Assembly: GCF_050624435.1 (NCBI RefSeq)
Contig: NC_134537.1
Location: forward strand, 125,402,086 to 125,466,085
DNA length: 64,000 bases
Direction of reading: 5' to 3'
From: Tenrec ecaudatus
Taxonomy: Eukaryota > Chordata > Mammalia > Afrosoricida > Tenrecidae
Numbering within the stretch: the stretch's first letter is position 1; the number at the start of each line of letters is the position of its first letter. The notes beneath the pieces are model-generated. The model was not told where the DNA came from. It saw only the letters and a list, made by a program, of their open reading frames with translations, and made no database searches. Made by a program: the position numbers and the translations under genes. Shown here piece by piece: positions 1-11,889 of the stretch.

Positions 1-1437
1 AGGCAGGGATCCTTCTGGTGGGAGGCATCAAAGCTGGAGGAGCACTGCATGGACTTCAGCGCAATTAAAGAGGTCAAGATATGTCCCAAGATTAGGTGTG
101 GGCTAAGAGAACACAGTCCTGGGAGAAGCCCAGGACTGGGCCACAGTGTGGGGCCTGGGAAGCCAGACGGATGGCATTTCCATGAATTGAAATGGAGAAG
201 ACAATTGGAGAAGGAAGACTAGGGTCCCAGGCACATGGACACTCACGCAGACAGCCTCACAGCCTCAAACAGCCATAAGACTGGATGAGAACCCAAACTA
301 TTAGCACCCCTCCCCCTCCCCACAGAGGTGCCCCAGCTAGCCAGTTTGATTGGGTTACCTGCACACAGAGGCATTTTGTGAAACACTGCTATTGAAAGCT
401 ACCACTATTATTTACAGAAGCCAGGCAACAGGATCAGAACACTGATATTCCTCATAGAAAGCAAACTGTAAACAACGGGAATGGATTGGAGGTGACCTGG
501 AGCCCTCCACCCCAGGTGAGCCCCACTTACCACCAAAGGAGAAGGGCCCCCTTAAGTCTGAAAGGAGACCGACTAACCCTTCCCAAAACATTGATGTCCA
601 CTTTGTATCACTGCATGGGCCCACTGGGGATGAGGTGTCAGCAGGTGTGCTGAAGTTCAAGTGTTGGATTCATGTCACAGGTCAGGTGCTGTGTTCTTTC
701 TCTCTCTGTGGCTTTTCTTGGCTAGTTCTGCCCCTCAGTGCTTACTGAGCCAGCTCTCACACAGCCGCTTCAGGACAGTCCTGGGCCAGGACCAGTTTGA
801 GGCTATCTGTAAGAAGGGTCTTGAGGCAGAGTGTGTTCCAGGCAGTCCCTGCGTATGCCTGAGTCTCTCGGGCAGCCTCTGCTCTGAGTGTGCCCAGCTT
901 GACAGGCAGGCTCCTTAATACCTCAGAGAGGCCTCGGGGTGCTTCAGGAAAGACCCGTCTTAGTTACCCATATCAGAAATACCACTAGTGGGTGGTTTTG
1001 ACAGCCACCCCCCCAAAAAAAAAGTGCTTTCACAGAGTTTAGTGGCTAGAAGCACTAACTCAAGGGACTAGCTCTAGAGGAAGACGTTCTCTGTTGTCTC
1101 TGTGAGTCTCTGATTCTGGATGATCTTCATGTGGCATCTCTCTTCCCCTCACTCTGCTTCCTCGCTTCTTATTTATTCTGTTTTATATCTACAGATAGGC
1201 TGAAGACACACCCTTCACCAGTGTGAAAAGTTTATGAGTGACCATCAAAAGTGCAAAGAAGATCAAAGACGCATGGAAACAATTAGTTCAAGGGACCAGT
1301 GAGCCACACCACCCTCCAGCTCCATGACCCAGAGACCACTACTGACCATTCAACATGCAATCCAACCAGGAGCTCCTGTACAGAAAGGGAGAAAAATATG
1401 AGGCAAAATTGAAAATCATATAAAAGACCCGGTTCTC
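1..1437. other. No gene or clear repeat seen
   Basis: Mixed unique-looking sequence. Two short opposing frames (412-660 on -, 661-918 on +) lack any family resemblance. Confidence 0.6.
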
Positions 1438-2905
1438 CAAATTCCAACTATGTCACCGCCCCCCCGCCCCCCCCCCCCCAAGGATGTACCTCAGAGGACA
1501 GCACTGAAGCTACCTTTTGGGGAAAGGGACATGTCTGATCAGAGCACACAGGAGCAAACGAAGAGGGAAAGAGAGTGAGTGGAACACAGCCTGGCCCACC
1601 GAGCCCCAAGGATGATATTCCTGCTCAGAGGAGACAAGGCACAGAGAGGACCATAGGGCCAGCCCCACGACGAGACATGGTGGCCCTCACTGACCTATAG
1701 CGCTACAGGGGACAACATAGGAGACACAGTGCGGAAATTGTGCCCGATCTCACCCCATCACATTGGGGTGAAACAGTAAGGGCATGCAACAGAGTAGCAA
1801 GGGGAGCAAAGCAATGAAGTCCCCGAGGAATACCAAAAATAGACTTTGGGGCCAGAGTCTGGCACCCCATCAGACTCAACTGGGAAACACTCCTAAAGGT
1901 CAAAAAACTATTTATAGCCTTTTCCTTTTAGGTCACTGACTTTCTTTTTGTTGTTGTTATTGGTTTTTGTTGTTGTTGTTCTTGTTGATTTTGTCTTCCT
2001 CTGGCTTTGCCTTGTTTTTGCACTTATTAATGTCTCTGCATGTCTATCTAGATAAGATAGGCAGGATAAACAATTCAGAGAAGAAAACAATGGGACCAAT
2101 GGTTCAGACACAGGAGAAGGGGAGAATAGAGGGGATGGGGATCAACCAACCCAGGGACAAAGGAACAAGTGAAATAAAATCAATGGTGAGAAGGACTTAG
2201 GATGCATAGTGGGGCTTAATCAAGTGCAATGTAACAGTGAGAAATTACTAAACCTGAATGAAGGCCAAACATGATGGTGGGACAAGAGGAAAGTAAAAGG
2301 AAATAGAGGAAAAAACTAGGAGACAAAGGACATTTATAGAGGTCTAAATACAGGCATGTACATGTGTAAATATATTTACATATAACAATAGGTAAATAGA
2401 TCTATGTACATATATTTATATGTTAAGTATTAGGATAGCAGACTCAAGTACTTGGGTCTCGCCTCAAGTACTCCTAAATGCAATAACACTTTGTTCTAAT
2501 AATCTGGCATTCTGTGATGCTCACCTTCCCGAAATGATCACTGAAGACAAAATGGGTGCATAAGCAAATGTGGTAAAGAAAGCTGATATAGTGTCTGGGG
2601 TCTTAAAGGCTTGAAGATAAACAAGCAGCCATCTAGCTGAGAAGCAACGGAATCCACATGGAAGAAGCACACCAGCCTGTGTGATCACGAGGTTTCAGTA
2701 GGATCAGGTATCAGGCATCAAAGACCCAGAACAAAAATCATATCATTGTGGATGAGGGGGAGTGTGGAGTGGAGACCCAAATCCTATCTGTAGGCAACTG
2801 GACATCCCCTTACAGAATGGTTGCGGGGAGGAGATGAGCCGGTCAGGATGCAGTGTAGCACCAATGACACACAACTCTCTGCTGTCAACTATCACCCAAA
2901 TCACA
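1438..2905 (+). mobile_element. RTE-N tail, 3'-incomplete
   Basis: Matches the RTE-N tail from 'cagaggacagcactgaagc' through 'aaaaatagactttggggcc', a GTT-rich stretch (1945-1990), 'gataagataggcaggataaac', 'tttatagaggtctaaataca', and 'aagcaacggaatccacatgg' to about 2870. It ends before the usual terminus, at a CA microsatellite. Left boundary is approximate. Confidence 0.75.
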
Positions 2906-2912
2906 ATAAATT

Positions 2913-2913
<1 letters not shown>

Positions 2914-2944
<31 letters not shown>
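2914..2944. repeat. (CA)n microsatellite
   Basis: About 15 CA units directly at the end of the RTE-N copy at 1438-2905. Confidence 0.95.
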
Positions 2945-2946
<2 letters not shown>

Positions 2947-3239
2947 CTCATTACTGTAACAAAGAAAACTCTTCCCCCAATAGGATTATAGCCACAAACA
3001 GAGGGGTTAGGATTTACAACAGGTATGTTGGTGGGGATGGCATTCAATCTGTAGCAGACTCCATGCGCTTCAGGACAGACCCCATGCACGATAGGACTAC
3101 AATTCTCAACACTGTCAGAAGCAGGTGGGCTCAGCCTCACAGGACCATTGCCTTATTGGACAATCTCACCCATGCTGCCACTGTCCACTCTTCTCCTTGG
3201 TCTTCAGCGGTACTGGCTCAGGGTTACAGGTTCTAGCTC

Positions 3240-3813
3240 TTTTATCTGGGTCTATATTATTAATAACACATGCAAGTAAAATTTTGCTGAAGATAATTCA
3301 GCACAGCAGTTCATCAACAGGGACTTGCCAGAAATTCAAGCCAGACTCTGAAGGACGTGGAACAAGGGATTTCATTGCTGACATCAAATGGATCTTAGCT
3401 GAAAGCAGAGAATATTAGAAAGATGCTTACTTGTTTTTCATTACCTACACAAAGGTATTCAACTCTGTGGATCATAACAAACTACGGGTCACATTGGGAA
3501 GCATGGGAATTCCAGAACACTTCATTTTGCTCAGGTGGAACCCGTACACAGGCAGTCATTCAAACAGAACAATGGAATACTACACGGCTTCAAATAAGGA
3601 AAGGTGTGTATCAAGGCTGTATCCTCTCACCATACTTATTCTGTTTGCATGCTGGGCAAATAATCCAAGAAGCTGGACAGTATGAAGAAGAATGTGGCAT
3701 GAGGGCTGGAGGGAGGCTTCTTAACAACCTACATTATGTAGATGACACAACCTCATATACTGAAATCCAGGAGGACTTGAAGCGCTTGCTGATGAAGATC
3801 AAGGGTATCAGCC
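3240..3813 (+). pseudogene. RTE ORF2 relic, RT domain (left of LTR)
   Basis: Reverse-transcriptase sequence in two or three interleaved frames: 'FITYTKVFNSVDHNKL', then 'IRKGVYQGCILSPYLFCLHA', then 'LNNLHYVDDTTSY', whose YVDD is the RT catalytic box. Continues at 4299 after the LTR. Frameshifted and not functional. Confidence 0.82.
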
Positions 3814-4293
3814 AGTTAGTCTGGGTAGATTAGAGAAACAAATTCATATGTCTAAGACAGAGCTTTATTGTATATGAGAAATATCCCAGCCCTGTCCATA
3901 TCAAGTCCATAAGTTCAATATTAGCCCATATGTCCAATACCAGTCCATAAAATCCTCTTTAGACTCATGCAGCCATGCAATAATGTCGAATGCAGGAAGA
4001 TCCCAAGCCAGTAGGTGGAAAGTCTTGTAGATCCAGTGGCAGTGTAAGGATCTCAGCTCTGGTGTGGGTCTCCCTGTGGCTCCTCCAGCTCCAGGCTCTG
4101 GTTCCATCAGTGTGTCTCCCTGTGGCTTATCAACAGGAATGTGTAGCAGCAAGAGTGTGTCTGGCCTCCAGTGAGCTATTTATCTCTAGCATCGCCAAGT
4201 GAGTTCATCAAGCTTCAACCTGATTGACAGGCTAAACCCCACCCCTTCACTCTTAATAGTCTCACGTTGACATCAGATTATGTAACTACCACA
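3814..4293 (+). mobile_element. Solo LTR in RTE ORF2 with 5-bp duplication
   Basis: 480 bp starting (T>A)GTTAGTCTGGGTAG and ending GTAACTACCACA. The 5-bp duplication is cagcc (3809-3813 and 4294-4298). It interrupts the RTE ORF2 relic between 'aagatcaagggtatcagcc' and 'ttcagtatggattacaac'. Related to the LTR at 17808, including the 'cccataagtcc' and 'gattgacaggctaaac' blocks. Confidence 0.82.
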
Positions 4294-4298
4294 CAGCC

Positions 4299-4965
4299 TT
4301 CAGTATGGATTACAACTCAATGTAAAGAAAAGCAAAATACTCACAGATGGACCAATAGGTAACATCGTGATAAATGGAAGAAAAATTTGTCTTGCTTGAA
4401 TTCATGATAGATGCTCATGGAAGCAGCAATCAAGAAATCAAGCAACATATTGTATTGGACAAATCTGTTACATAAGACCTCTTTCAAATGCCAAAGAGCA
4501 AAAGAGGACAGCGGTGTACCCGATCCAAACCACGGGATCTTCATTTACCTCATGCGTGTGAAAGTTTGATGATGAACAGGGAAGACAGCAGAAGAATGGA
4601 TGCGTTTGAATGGTGGTGCTGGGGAAGAAAAGTACCCTGGACTGCCAGAAGGACAAACAAATCTGTCTTGGAAGGAGTACAGCCAGGATGTTTCTTAGAA
4701 TTGAGGTTGGCAAGACTTTATCTCATGTCCTTTGGACATATCACAGGAGAGGCTAGCCCCTGGAAAGGATATCATGCTTGGTAAAGTCAAAGGTCAGCAA
4801 GAAAGAGGAAGGGCCTCAATAAAATGGACTGAAAGATTGGCTGCAACTATGGGCACAAGTAGACGAAAAGTGAGGGTGGTCCAGGCAGTGTTTTGTTCTG
4901 TTTTAAGTCTTATCCCTCTCCGTTGGAACTGACTCCACGGCACCTATCAGCAACAACACCTTCTT
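4299..4965 (+). pseudogene. RTE ORF2 end and 3' tail (right of LTR)
   Basis: Continues the copy at 3240: 'tatggattacaactcaatg', the DNA region after the RT, 'ggactgccagaaggacaaac', 'ggacatatcacaggagagg', and finally 'ccgttggaactgactcc' with 'cagcaacaacacc'. That last part is the RTE 3' terminus, which the AfroSINEs share. Confidence 0.8.
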
Positions 4966-4978
4966 AGGACTGGAACTC

Positions 4979-5935
4979 TGTGTAAAAACCAACACTCCCC
5001 TTCACACTCTAGTAGATCATGAAGTCTCCGGAAGGGCTGTGGGGCTGGTCATTGATAGCGAGAAACTCCTTGTCAATGTCAAGGCCGGGCTTTCTTTGCC
5101 TTATTGAAGCCCAACCAATCCTCCTAAGCAAACTGCAGACTAACGAATCCTCTGAGGTTAGCTTGCAGCTCAACCAATTTCTTGGCAGATTGCCACCTGG
5201 CCAATCATTTTAGGGGGATTGGAAACCAAGGGTCCGAAGGACCACATAAAGGAACCCATTGTTCAACACGAGCATTGGACACACTAATACGCCCACCTAG
5301 GAGGAGACGCAGAATAGGCAGGTGGATATAAGAATCTAGTTCAGGAGAGGTATACATCAATTTGGGAGTGAGCAGCAGATAGGTAGTCAGTGAAAGCTAT
5401 CCGATTGGATGAGATTGTCGAGGAAGTAAGTGTAGCGATAAGAAGAGACCCAAGATTTCAGCACTGGGACTGTCCAGTATTAAGAGAAATGGAACCAGCA
5501 AGAAGGAGCTGCCAAAGAGGTGCGCTGGTCTGGAAGGAAGAACGCGTCACATGCTATTGCTGGTCCAGAAAGTAGAGGGCCAGGACCCGGCCGGTAGCAG
5601 CCAATGCCTGATTGGCAAGGGTTCAAGGATCACAAGGGGGAGAGAAACTGGAGGCTGCAAGGTCAGATATCTCTTCTCAGATGTGTCAGAAAGAGAAGGA
5701 GAGAAAAAGGGGTAGTGACTGGAGCAAGATGGGCAGCGGTCAAGAAAGAGTTTTGTTGCTATTGTTTACAACTGTAACAACAACTGTAGCGTGTTGATGG
5801 GCAAGGCCCAGTACAAAGGGGAGAGTCAATGCCAGAGAGAGAAGGGAGACGCGCTGGTGGGGACAGCACCTCGTGCTGTGTTTCTCTGGTATTATTTTGT
5901 AATATTAAACAGCATGCAAACTGACTACCTGTAAA
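4979..5935 (+). other. Unclassified repeat-like stretch with CCAAT boxes
   Basis: Contains several CCAAT or ATTGG elements (about 5113, 5173, 5201, 5604, 5614) and ends near 'ttttgtaatattaaacagc'. This could be an ERV LTR or promoter-like DNA, but no TG...CA ends or target duplication were found. Short frames here (61-64 aa) are not convincing. Confidence 0.25.
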
Positions 5936-6074
5936 AAAGTTTGGAAAAAAAGATGGTTTACAGGAAGACTAATCTGAATGCTTTGGAAAAACCAAGTAAA
6001 GGTGAGGCCTTCAACGTTGCTCGTATAATAGGTGTTGAGTAAGACAAACATGAAGATAGGGGGACCTCGGAAAT

Positions 6075-6235
6075 GTTACGAAGCCTTCACTCTTGTGGTG
6101 TGATTGGTTACCATGCTCACTGTTCACCGGAAGGTTGGTGGTTCAAGCACACCAGAGGCCTCTTTGAAGAAAGCCTTGCCAACCTATCCCCAAAGAGTCA
6201 GCCATTGGAAACGCTGAGGAGCGAGTGGCCAGCCC
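6075..6235 (+). mobile_element. AfroSINE, divergent
   Basis: tRNA-like head with a B-box-like 'ggtggttcaagcacacc', then 'aagagtcagccattggaaac'. The tail is degraded. Confidence 0.45.
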
Positions 6236-6239
6236 GGAA

Positions 6240-8070
6240 GTCCCTGGGTTCCCTGGGAGCAGGAATGGACTCACCAGTACCCAGGGCTGGTATTCTTCAC
6301 CAGGGGCTGCTCTTGTGCCCACAGTTTTTATTCCGCTTCGAGGAACCAAGGCTCGAAGGGTGGGGCTGCCATCGAAGGGTGGCTTGTGCAAGTGTGTGGT
6401 GCTCCCCTGGGCGGATGCACTCAGATGCCACCCATTTTGATGTCAAAGAGAACTGGCCATCAAGAGATCAGTGGACGGATGCACACTGGTGTCTTCTAAA
6501 GTAAAATAGTATGTTTAGGATGAACGTGTGTCCTTTTTCCGTGATTCCCATCTTGAAGAGACCAGTGCCATGAAACAACTGACTAGTCATTCTGACCTTG
6601 TCTGGAAAGAGCTCAGAGGGCCTCTGTTGGACTCCAGAAGGCATTCAGCCGTCTCCTCTCCAGCAGCAGTCTGCGTCCATCAGCAGATGCCCGCGGCTCC
6701 CCCGTGGCCCTTTGAACCACCCTTGGCTGTCCTTTGCCTCCCAGTCAAACCCACACAGCTCTTGACGCCGAGGTCATAAACTTCAGGGGCGCACAGGGGC
6801 CAGGAGGTTCATGTGAATGAATAAAGGGAAGCTGTTGTACGAAAAATCAACCCAAGACATTTTAATTTTGCTTTCAATGTGCAGAAGGACGCACTTCTTC
6901 CTTCCCTTCCCCTTTTATTACTTGGGTGAAAGACAGCAAATCGTTTTTACACTCAACGATCCATATGCATTTTGTTTCATGAGGAATAATATTCTTTATA
7001 CTTACAAATATTTTTTATTGTTTATTATTATTACTACTGGGAATATGGTCTTGCCTTTTCCTTTTCCTACTTTATGTCAAAGCAGGAGTCAGCTAGGCCT
7101 TGTGGGACCCCGGGCAGATAGAACTGGTGGTGGGGGGGGGTCGTCTTCTTTAAGAAAAGAAATGCAAATTTAAGTCATACTGATGAGCCACTCAAGTGCA
7201 TTTTAAATTGCTCTTTGTTGTGTTGAGCTATACAAATGTGAAATCAAACAGATCTCTGACACATGCTTTAGTATGTCTAACAAGTAGAGGTAGTTTTGTC
7301 AATAAAAATACTTCTTTCTTCAGGCTATTTCATTGTGCACATTTTTTCAAAACCCTGCAACTTCTAGGCTACACAGAACAAAGGATATGTCAGATATGTT
7401 GAGATTTGGAATGCAAATTTGGGTGCATGAAGCATGTAAACAGAGACGTCTCTGTGATTTGAAGCACTGTTAGAGGTTTGTATTTTCAGATGCAAGACTT
7501 TTTTAAATTGCGATAACAATACAGGTAACAAAACATTTGCAATTCCAATCATCTTTATATATATATAGCTCATTGAAATTAAATATGTTCATCATATTGC
7601 CCAACCATCATTCCCCAATTCCTTCATCACCCTTCGAAGAACAGGATTTGTGGCAAATACTATTTCACGCAATTTTTCATTTAAAAAGGAGTACGGTGCA
7701 TTTATAATAGTATAATGTGTCTTGTGAACTCTATCCCTAACAGATGACAGCTCCCATTTTGACACAGTGCTCACGAGAACAGAAAGCTCAGTTTGCTCTT
7801 TTGTACATTGGAGGAATGGAAGGGGTTTTTACAGGCCAGGTGCTGGGTTTTTAATATTCCAAAGCTGGTTTCACCTCATACTGCCCACATATTTCTGGAG
7901 GCTCCTCCACAGGCTAGTCCTGCTACGGAGTTGATATCTACTCCCGACAAGCCTGTGAATGAGTTAAACTTCCCACAGGGCTTCCAAATCGACCATCGTC
8001 ACAGGGGCTGGTGGCCAGATCTTCTCTCTGGGAGCTCTATCTGCCGGGACCTAGCTTCGCCATCCTCTCT
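6240..8070. other. No gene seen; unclassified sequence
   Basis: GC-rich to about 6800 and AT-rich after that. Contains a G-run at 7131-7140. Frames up to 170 codons (7793-8305 on +) run antisense into the RTE relic and are not coding. Confidence 0.6.
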
Positions 8071-8074
8071 TCCC

Positions 8075-9085
8075 ACAGGGGTGGTTAACTTGAGTTTTGT
8101 GTCGTCCAGCTGGATCAATTCACATGTATGGTCACCATTTGTGTTTTTGAAAAAAGGCATTTGCAATGAAGAAGTTGTTGGTCTTACAAAATTCCATGAG
8201 ATCTCCAGCTTCGTTTCTGTCACTAAGCCTATAGTTTCCTTCCTCATTCCAACTTTTGCATTCCAATTGCCAATAACTATCAATGAATCTTGGTTGCATG
8301 TTTGATTAATTTCAGATCGAAGAACTTGGGAGAATTCTTCAATTTCTTCATCACTAGGTTTAGTGGCTGGTGCATAAATTTTAATAATAATAGTTATATT
8401 GATTGAATTTCCTTTATTCTTATCATATCATAGATAGCATTGTACTTCGAGATATATCTTGAAATATCATTTTTGAAGATGAATTTGATGTCATTTCTCT
8501 TAAATCTGTCACTCCAAGCATAGTAAAGACAATGATTTTCTGATTCAAAATGGCCAATACCAGTCCATTTCAGCTCACTAATGCCCAGGATATAAATCTT
8601 TATGTGTTCCATTTTATTCTTGACAATTTGCAATTTCCTAGATTCACACTTCATACATTTCAAGTTCCAATTATTAATAGATGTTTGCAGCTGTCACTTC
8701 TCATTTTAAGTCATACCCCATCAGCAAATGAAGGTCCCAAAGGCTTTACTTCATCCACCTGATGATGGTCAACTCTACTTCCTCGGTCAGAGTTTGCGTG
8801 CCTTCTGACACGAGAGTCTCATCTTCTGGCACTATTTTTGATCATGTTCTACTGGTTTAATAATATTTTTAGTATCTGACAATATTCAACTGCTATTCAT
8901 ACTATTACCAATAGATAATTCTTCAGAGGTGAACAGCCTACATCTTCTTGTCTGTTCTTCATCTGGAAGTTCTGCTTACACCTGCTCACTGTGGGTGACT
9001 CTGCTGGTAATTGAGAGACCAGTGACACAGCTTCCAGCATCACTGATGCCACCACAGTAAGAAAAACTGGCTAGTGAATACCCAT
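8075..9085 (-). pseudogene. RTE 5' region and endonuclease relic
   Basis: On the - strand the endonuclease domain is visible: 'ISELKWTGIGHFESENHCLYYAW' as two pieces near 8520-8620, and 'VIGNWNAKVG' near 8255-8280. In the latter the usual Asp of the G-D-W-N motif is Asn. The 5' leader is at 8930-9085. Left boundary is unclear: a 12-bp 'cttcccacaggg' repeat at 7969-7980 and about 8068-8079 brackets 90 unassigned bases. Confidence 0.75.
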
Positions 9086-9089
9086 TAGG

Positions 9090-9980
9090 ATGTCGGAGAT
9101 TGCCAGTAACAGAAACCCAGAGTCCAACTGACTTAAACAATAAGCAAATTTATTTTTCCATAATAAGAAATCCGGAGGGAAGGCAGCTTTTAGAGTGTTT
9201 GTTTCTGTGTATAACAATTTCCATCAAGGTTTCTTCTATGTCTCTACTCTGCCATCCTCAATGTGGGCTTTATCTTTGGGCTGAAAGCAAAATGGTGGAG
9301 GCAGTTCCATGATCACTTCCGAGGGAAGAAAGGAGACCATTTTTTCTTGTGCATCCCTTTTAAGGCAAAAGAGACAATGTAGGAATGCCTACTTGTTTTC
9401 CCAATTCCCATTGGGCACAATTGGGCCACATGCCCGCTCTGGAACCAGTCACCAAGAGGGAGAGGAGAATTACTCTCAGTCCAGACAAGCCTGCTGTGAC
9501 TAGATGGATGAGTCAATTTCCCCTGAGGTTCTCCGCTGTATGCAGAGTGGGGCAGATGCGGTGACAATGGTAATGTTATTGGCAAGGATTAAAGAGGCAA
9601 TGAATTCTGGGTGGGCGAACCATTGTGCCCAGCACATTGGACAGTGTCGCCCGTGTGTAGCATAGAATAAAAACAAACAAGCAAAAAAGAGCAGAGTCTC
9701 TGAATAGGAGTCTCTAACAGGAGACACACAAATAGACAATAAGCGTGTCTGTGAAAAGATGCTTAACGTCCTCCAACATCGGGACATGCAAGAGAACCAC
9801 CGGTACCACGTGACACTCATTAAGACCGACATAATCCGAAAGACAATAACAAGTGAGGATGAGGGTTTGGAGAACAGAAACCTTTGCACACTGTTGGCGG
9901 GAAAGCCAAATGATGCAGCACTTAGGAAGCCAGCCTGGGAGTCCCTCAAAAGAAAGACTTAGGTGTGAGTGACGCTGTTT
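9090..9980. other. No gene seen; probably old L1-derived
   Basis: The stretch 9740-9960 ('cgggacatgcaagagaacc', 'ccaaatgatgcagcac') and 10250-10500 ('tgggcatatactcacc', 'gaaatattcctttggcc', 'aagaagccagtaactaaag') resemble the common 3' region of old L1 elements. Too diverged to bound. Confidence 0.4.
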
Positions 9981-10049
9981 GGTGGTGAGTTGCCATCGAG
10001 TTGACTCCAACGCTAACAACATCAACACAGCATTAAGAACAGAGTCTGT

Positions 10050-10245
10050 TGGGGAGTAAGGAGCCCTGGCGGTGCTGTTGGGCGTGCCCTGGACTACTAA
10101 CCTCCATGTCAGAGGTTCAAACCCGCCAGTCACTCTCCAGGAGGAAGTTGAGGCTATTTGCTCTCAGAACGATTCATAGCCTCAAAAACCCCATATGGGA
10201 TCCTAAAAATCAGAATTGACTCCATGACATGGAGTTAATTCTGAC
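10050..10245 (+). mobile_element. AfroSINE
   Basis: Starts 'ggagccctggcggtgctgttg', B box 'gaggttcaaacccgcc', then 'agcctcaaaaaccccatatgg' and 'cagaattgactccatgac'. A short reverse SINE-tail fragment ('gttgccatcgagttgactcc') lies just upstream at 9985-10010. Confidence 0.75.
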
Positions 10246-10602
10246 TCCTTTTGGCTAGCAATTCCACTCCTGGGCATATACTCACCACAATTCCACACAC
10301 AAATTTGTATATAAATGTTCAGAGCAGCGGTATTTCTAATAGACAAAAAGTGATAAGTTCCCAATGTTGGACAAATAAATAAAATGTGATATAACCATAC
10401 AATGAAATATTCCTTTGGCCTTAACAAGGAATGGAATATTGATTTGTGCTGCCACACAGATAGAATTATACGAAGCAAAAGAAGCCAGTAACTAAAGACC
10501 TTGTATTGTGAGATCGCCTCGAGACAAGATGTCCAGAAGAGACAGAGACAGTGGGCTGGGGGAAATGGGAGCGGGGGGGGGGGGCGGGTGAGGGCATATG
10601 GT

Positions 10603-11240
10603 TTTTTTTTTTTACATTTTATTAGGGGCTCATACAACTCTTATCACAATCCACACATATACACAATCAATTGTATAAAGCACATCCGTACATTCTTTGC
10701 CCTAATCACTCTCAACGCATTTGCTCTCCACTTAAGCCCCCTGCATCAGGTCCTCTTTTTTTTTCCCCTTCCCTCCCCACTCCCACCTCCCTCATGAGCC
10801 CTTGATAATCCACAGATTGTTATTTTATCATATCTTGCCCTATCCGGAGTCTTCCTTCCCCCCCTTCTCTGCCGTCCATCACCCAGGGAGGAGGTCACAT
10901 GTGGATCCTTATAATCAGTTCCCCCTTTCCAACCCACTCACCCTTCACTCTCCCAGCCTCGCCACCCACACCCTTGGTCCTGAAGGTATCGTCCACCCTG
11001 GATTCCCTGTGCCTCCAGCTCCCATATGCACCAGTGTACAATCTCTGCCCTATCCAGTCCTTCAAGGTAGAATTCAGATCATGGTAGTTGGGGGGAGGAA
11101 GCATCCAGGATCTGGGGGAAAGCTGTGTCCTTCATCGGTACTACATCGCACCCTGACTGACCTGTCTCCTCTCCTAAACCCCTCTGTGAGGGGATCTCCA
11201 GTGGTTGACACTTGGGCCTCGGGTCTCCACTCTGCATATA
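10603..11240 (-). mobile_element. 5'-truncated RTE-N
   Basis: The + strand shows the reverse complement of the RTE-N 3' end: T-run, 'attttattaggggctcatac', 'tcttatcacaatccacacat', then the section ending 'gggtctccactctg'. Possible target-site remnants gcatatgg (about 10594) and gcatatatgg (about 11235). The long + strand frame over 10802-11338 is an antisense frame of this repeat. Confidence 0.8.
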
Positions 11241-11694
11241 TGGGGTTTCTTTTGGAGGAATCAACTGGCTCTGGACTTGAGCTGAGGGCTGCACAGTGCT
11301 GTGAGTGTACTATAAAACCATTGCCCCATACATTTTAAATGAGGGATTATATGCTATATAAAGTATATATGTTCATAAAATTATTAGAGGGAAATGTCTT
11401 TGATTTAGAATTCAATCATTTCACAATGAGGAAAAGAAAATTGATGTCTGTTTTCCAAAAGTACTCGTTTGCACCAGGATTGTGTCTCATAAGCTTCTTA
11501 GTTATTAGACCCTAAATATTCTAAATATTAGGCCGTTGCTCATTCACTCCCTCATACATAAGTGTTTTGTACTATTCCAGGACAGCAAGCAACATCTCAA
11601 CCCGCGCAATTGTCCCAGAGGAAAAGAGTTCCTCTTTGTCTTCCAAGTCAAGCCAGAAATTAGTGTCCTTGTCTATCCCTGCCTCACACTAGGA

Positions 11695-11880
11695 CGGGGG
11701 TTCTCAACCTGTGAGTCGCGACGCCTTTGGGGGTCAAACAACCCTTTCCCAGGGGTCGCCTAATGCACAACAGTAGCAAAATTACAGAGATGAAGTAGCA
11801 ACAAAATGAATTTTATAGTTGGGGGTCACCACCATAACGGTATTAAAGGGCCACGACATTAGGAAGGTTGAGAACCACTG
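11695..11880 (+). mobile_element. SPIN-like non-autonomous hAT transposon, copy 1
   Basis: A 186-bp element with terminal inverted repeats: the left end reads c-g-g-g-g-g-TTCTCAACCT (consensus CAGTGGTTCTCAACCT) and the right end AGGTTGAGAACCACTG. Subterminal sequence has the diagnostic GGGTCGC...GGGGTC and AGGGGTCGCCTAA blocks. It is flanked by an 8-bp target duplication, cactagga (11687-11694) and cactaggt (11881-11888), 7 of 8 identical, as expected for hAT elements. It is too short to encode a transposase. SPIN is a hAT family known from several unrelated tetrapods including tenrec, and interpreted as horizontally transferred. Confidence 0.88.
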
Positions 11881-11889
11881 CACTAGGTG

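Noticed and set aside
7793-8305. 170-codon + frame
   Set aside because: Its right half is the antisense of RTE endonuclease sequence.
10050-10245. Possible tRNA gene because of the B-box-like GGTTCAAACCC
   Set aside because: Part of a full AfroSINE with tail; SINE heads derive from tRNA but no cloverleaf is kept.
10802-11338. 178-codon + frame
   Set aside because: Lies antisense across the RTE-N copy at 10603-11240; no domain.
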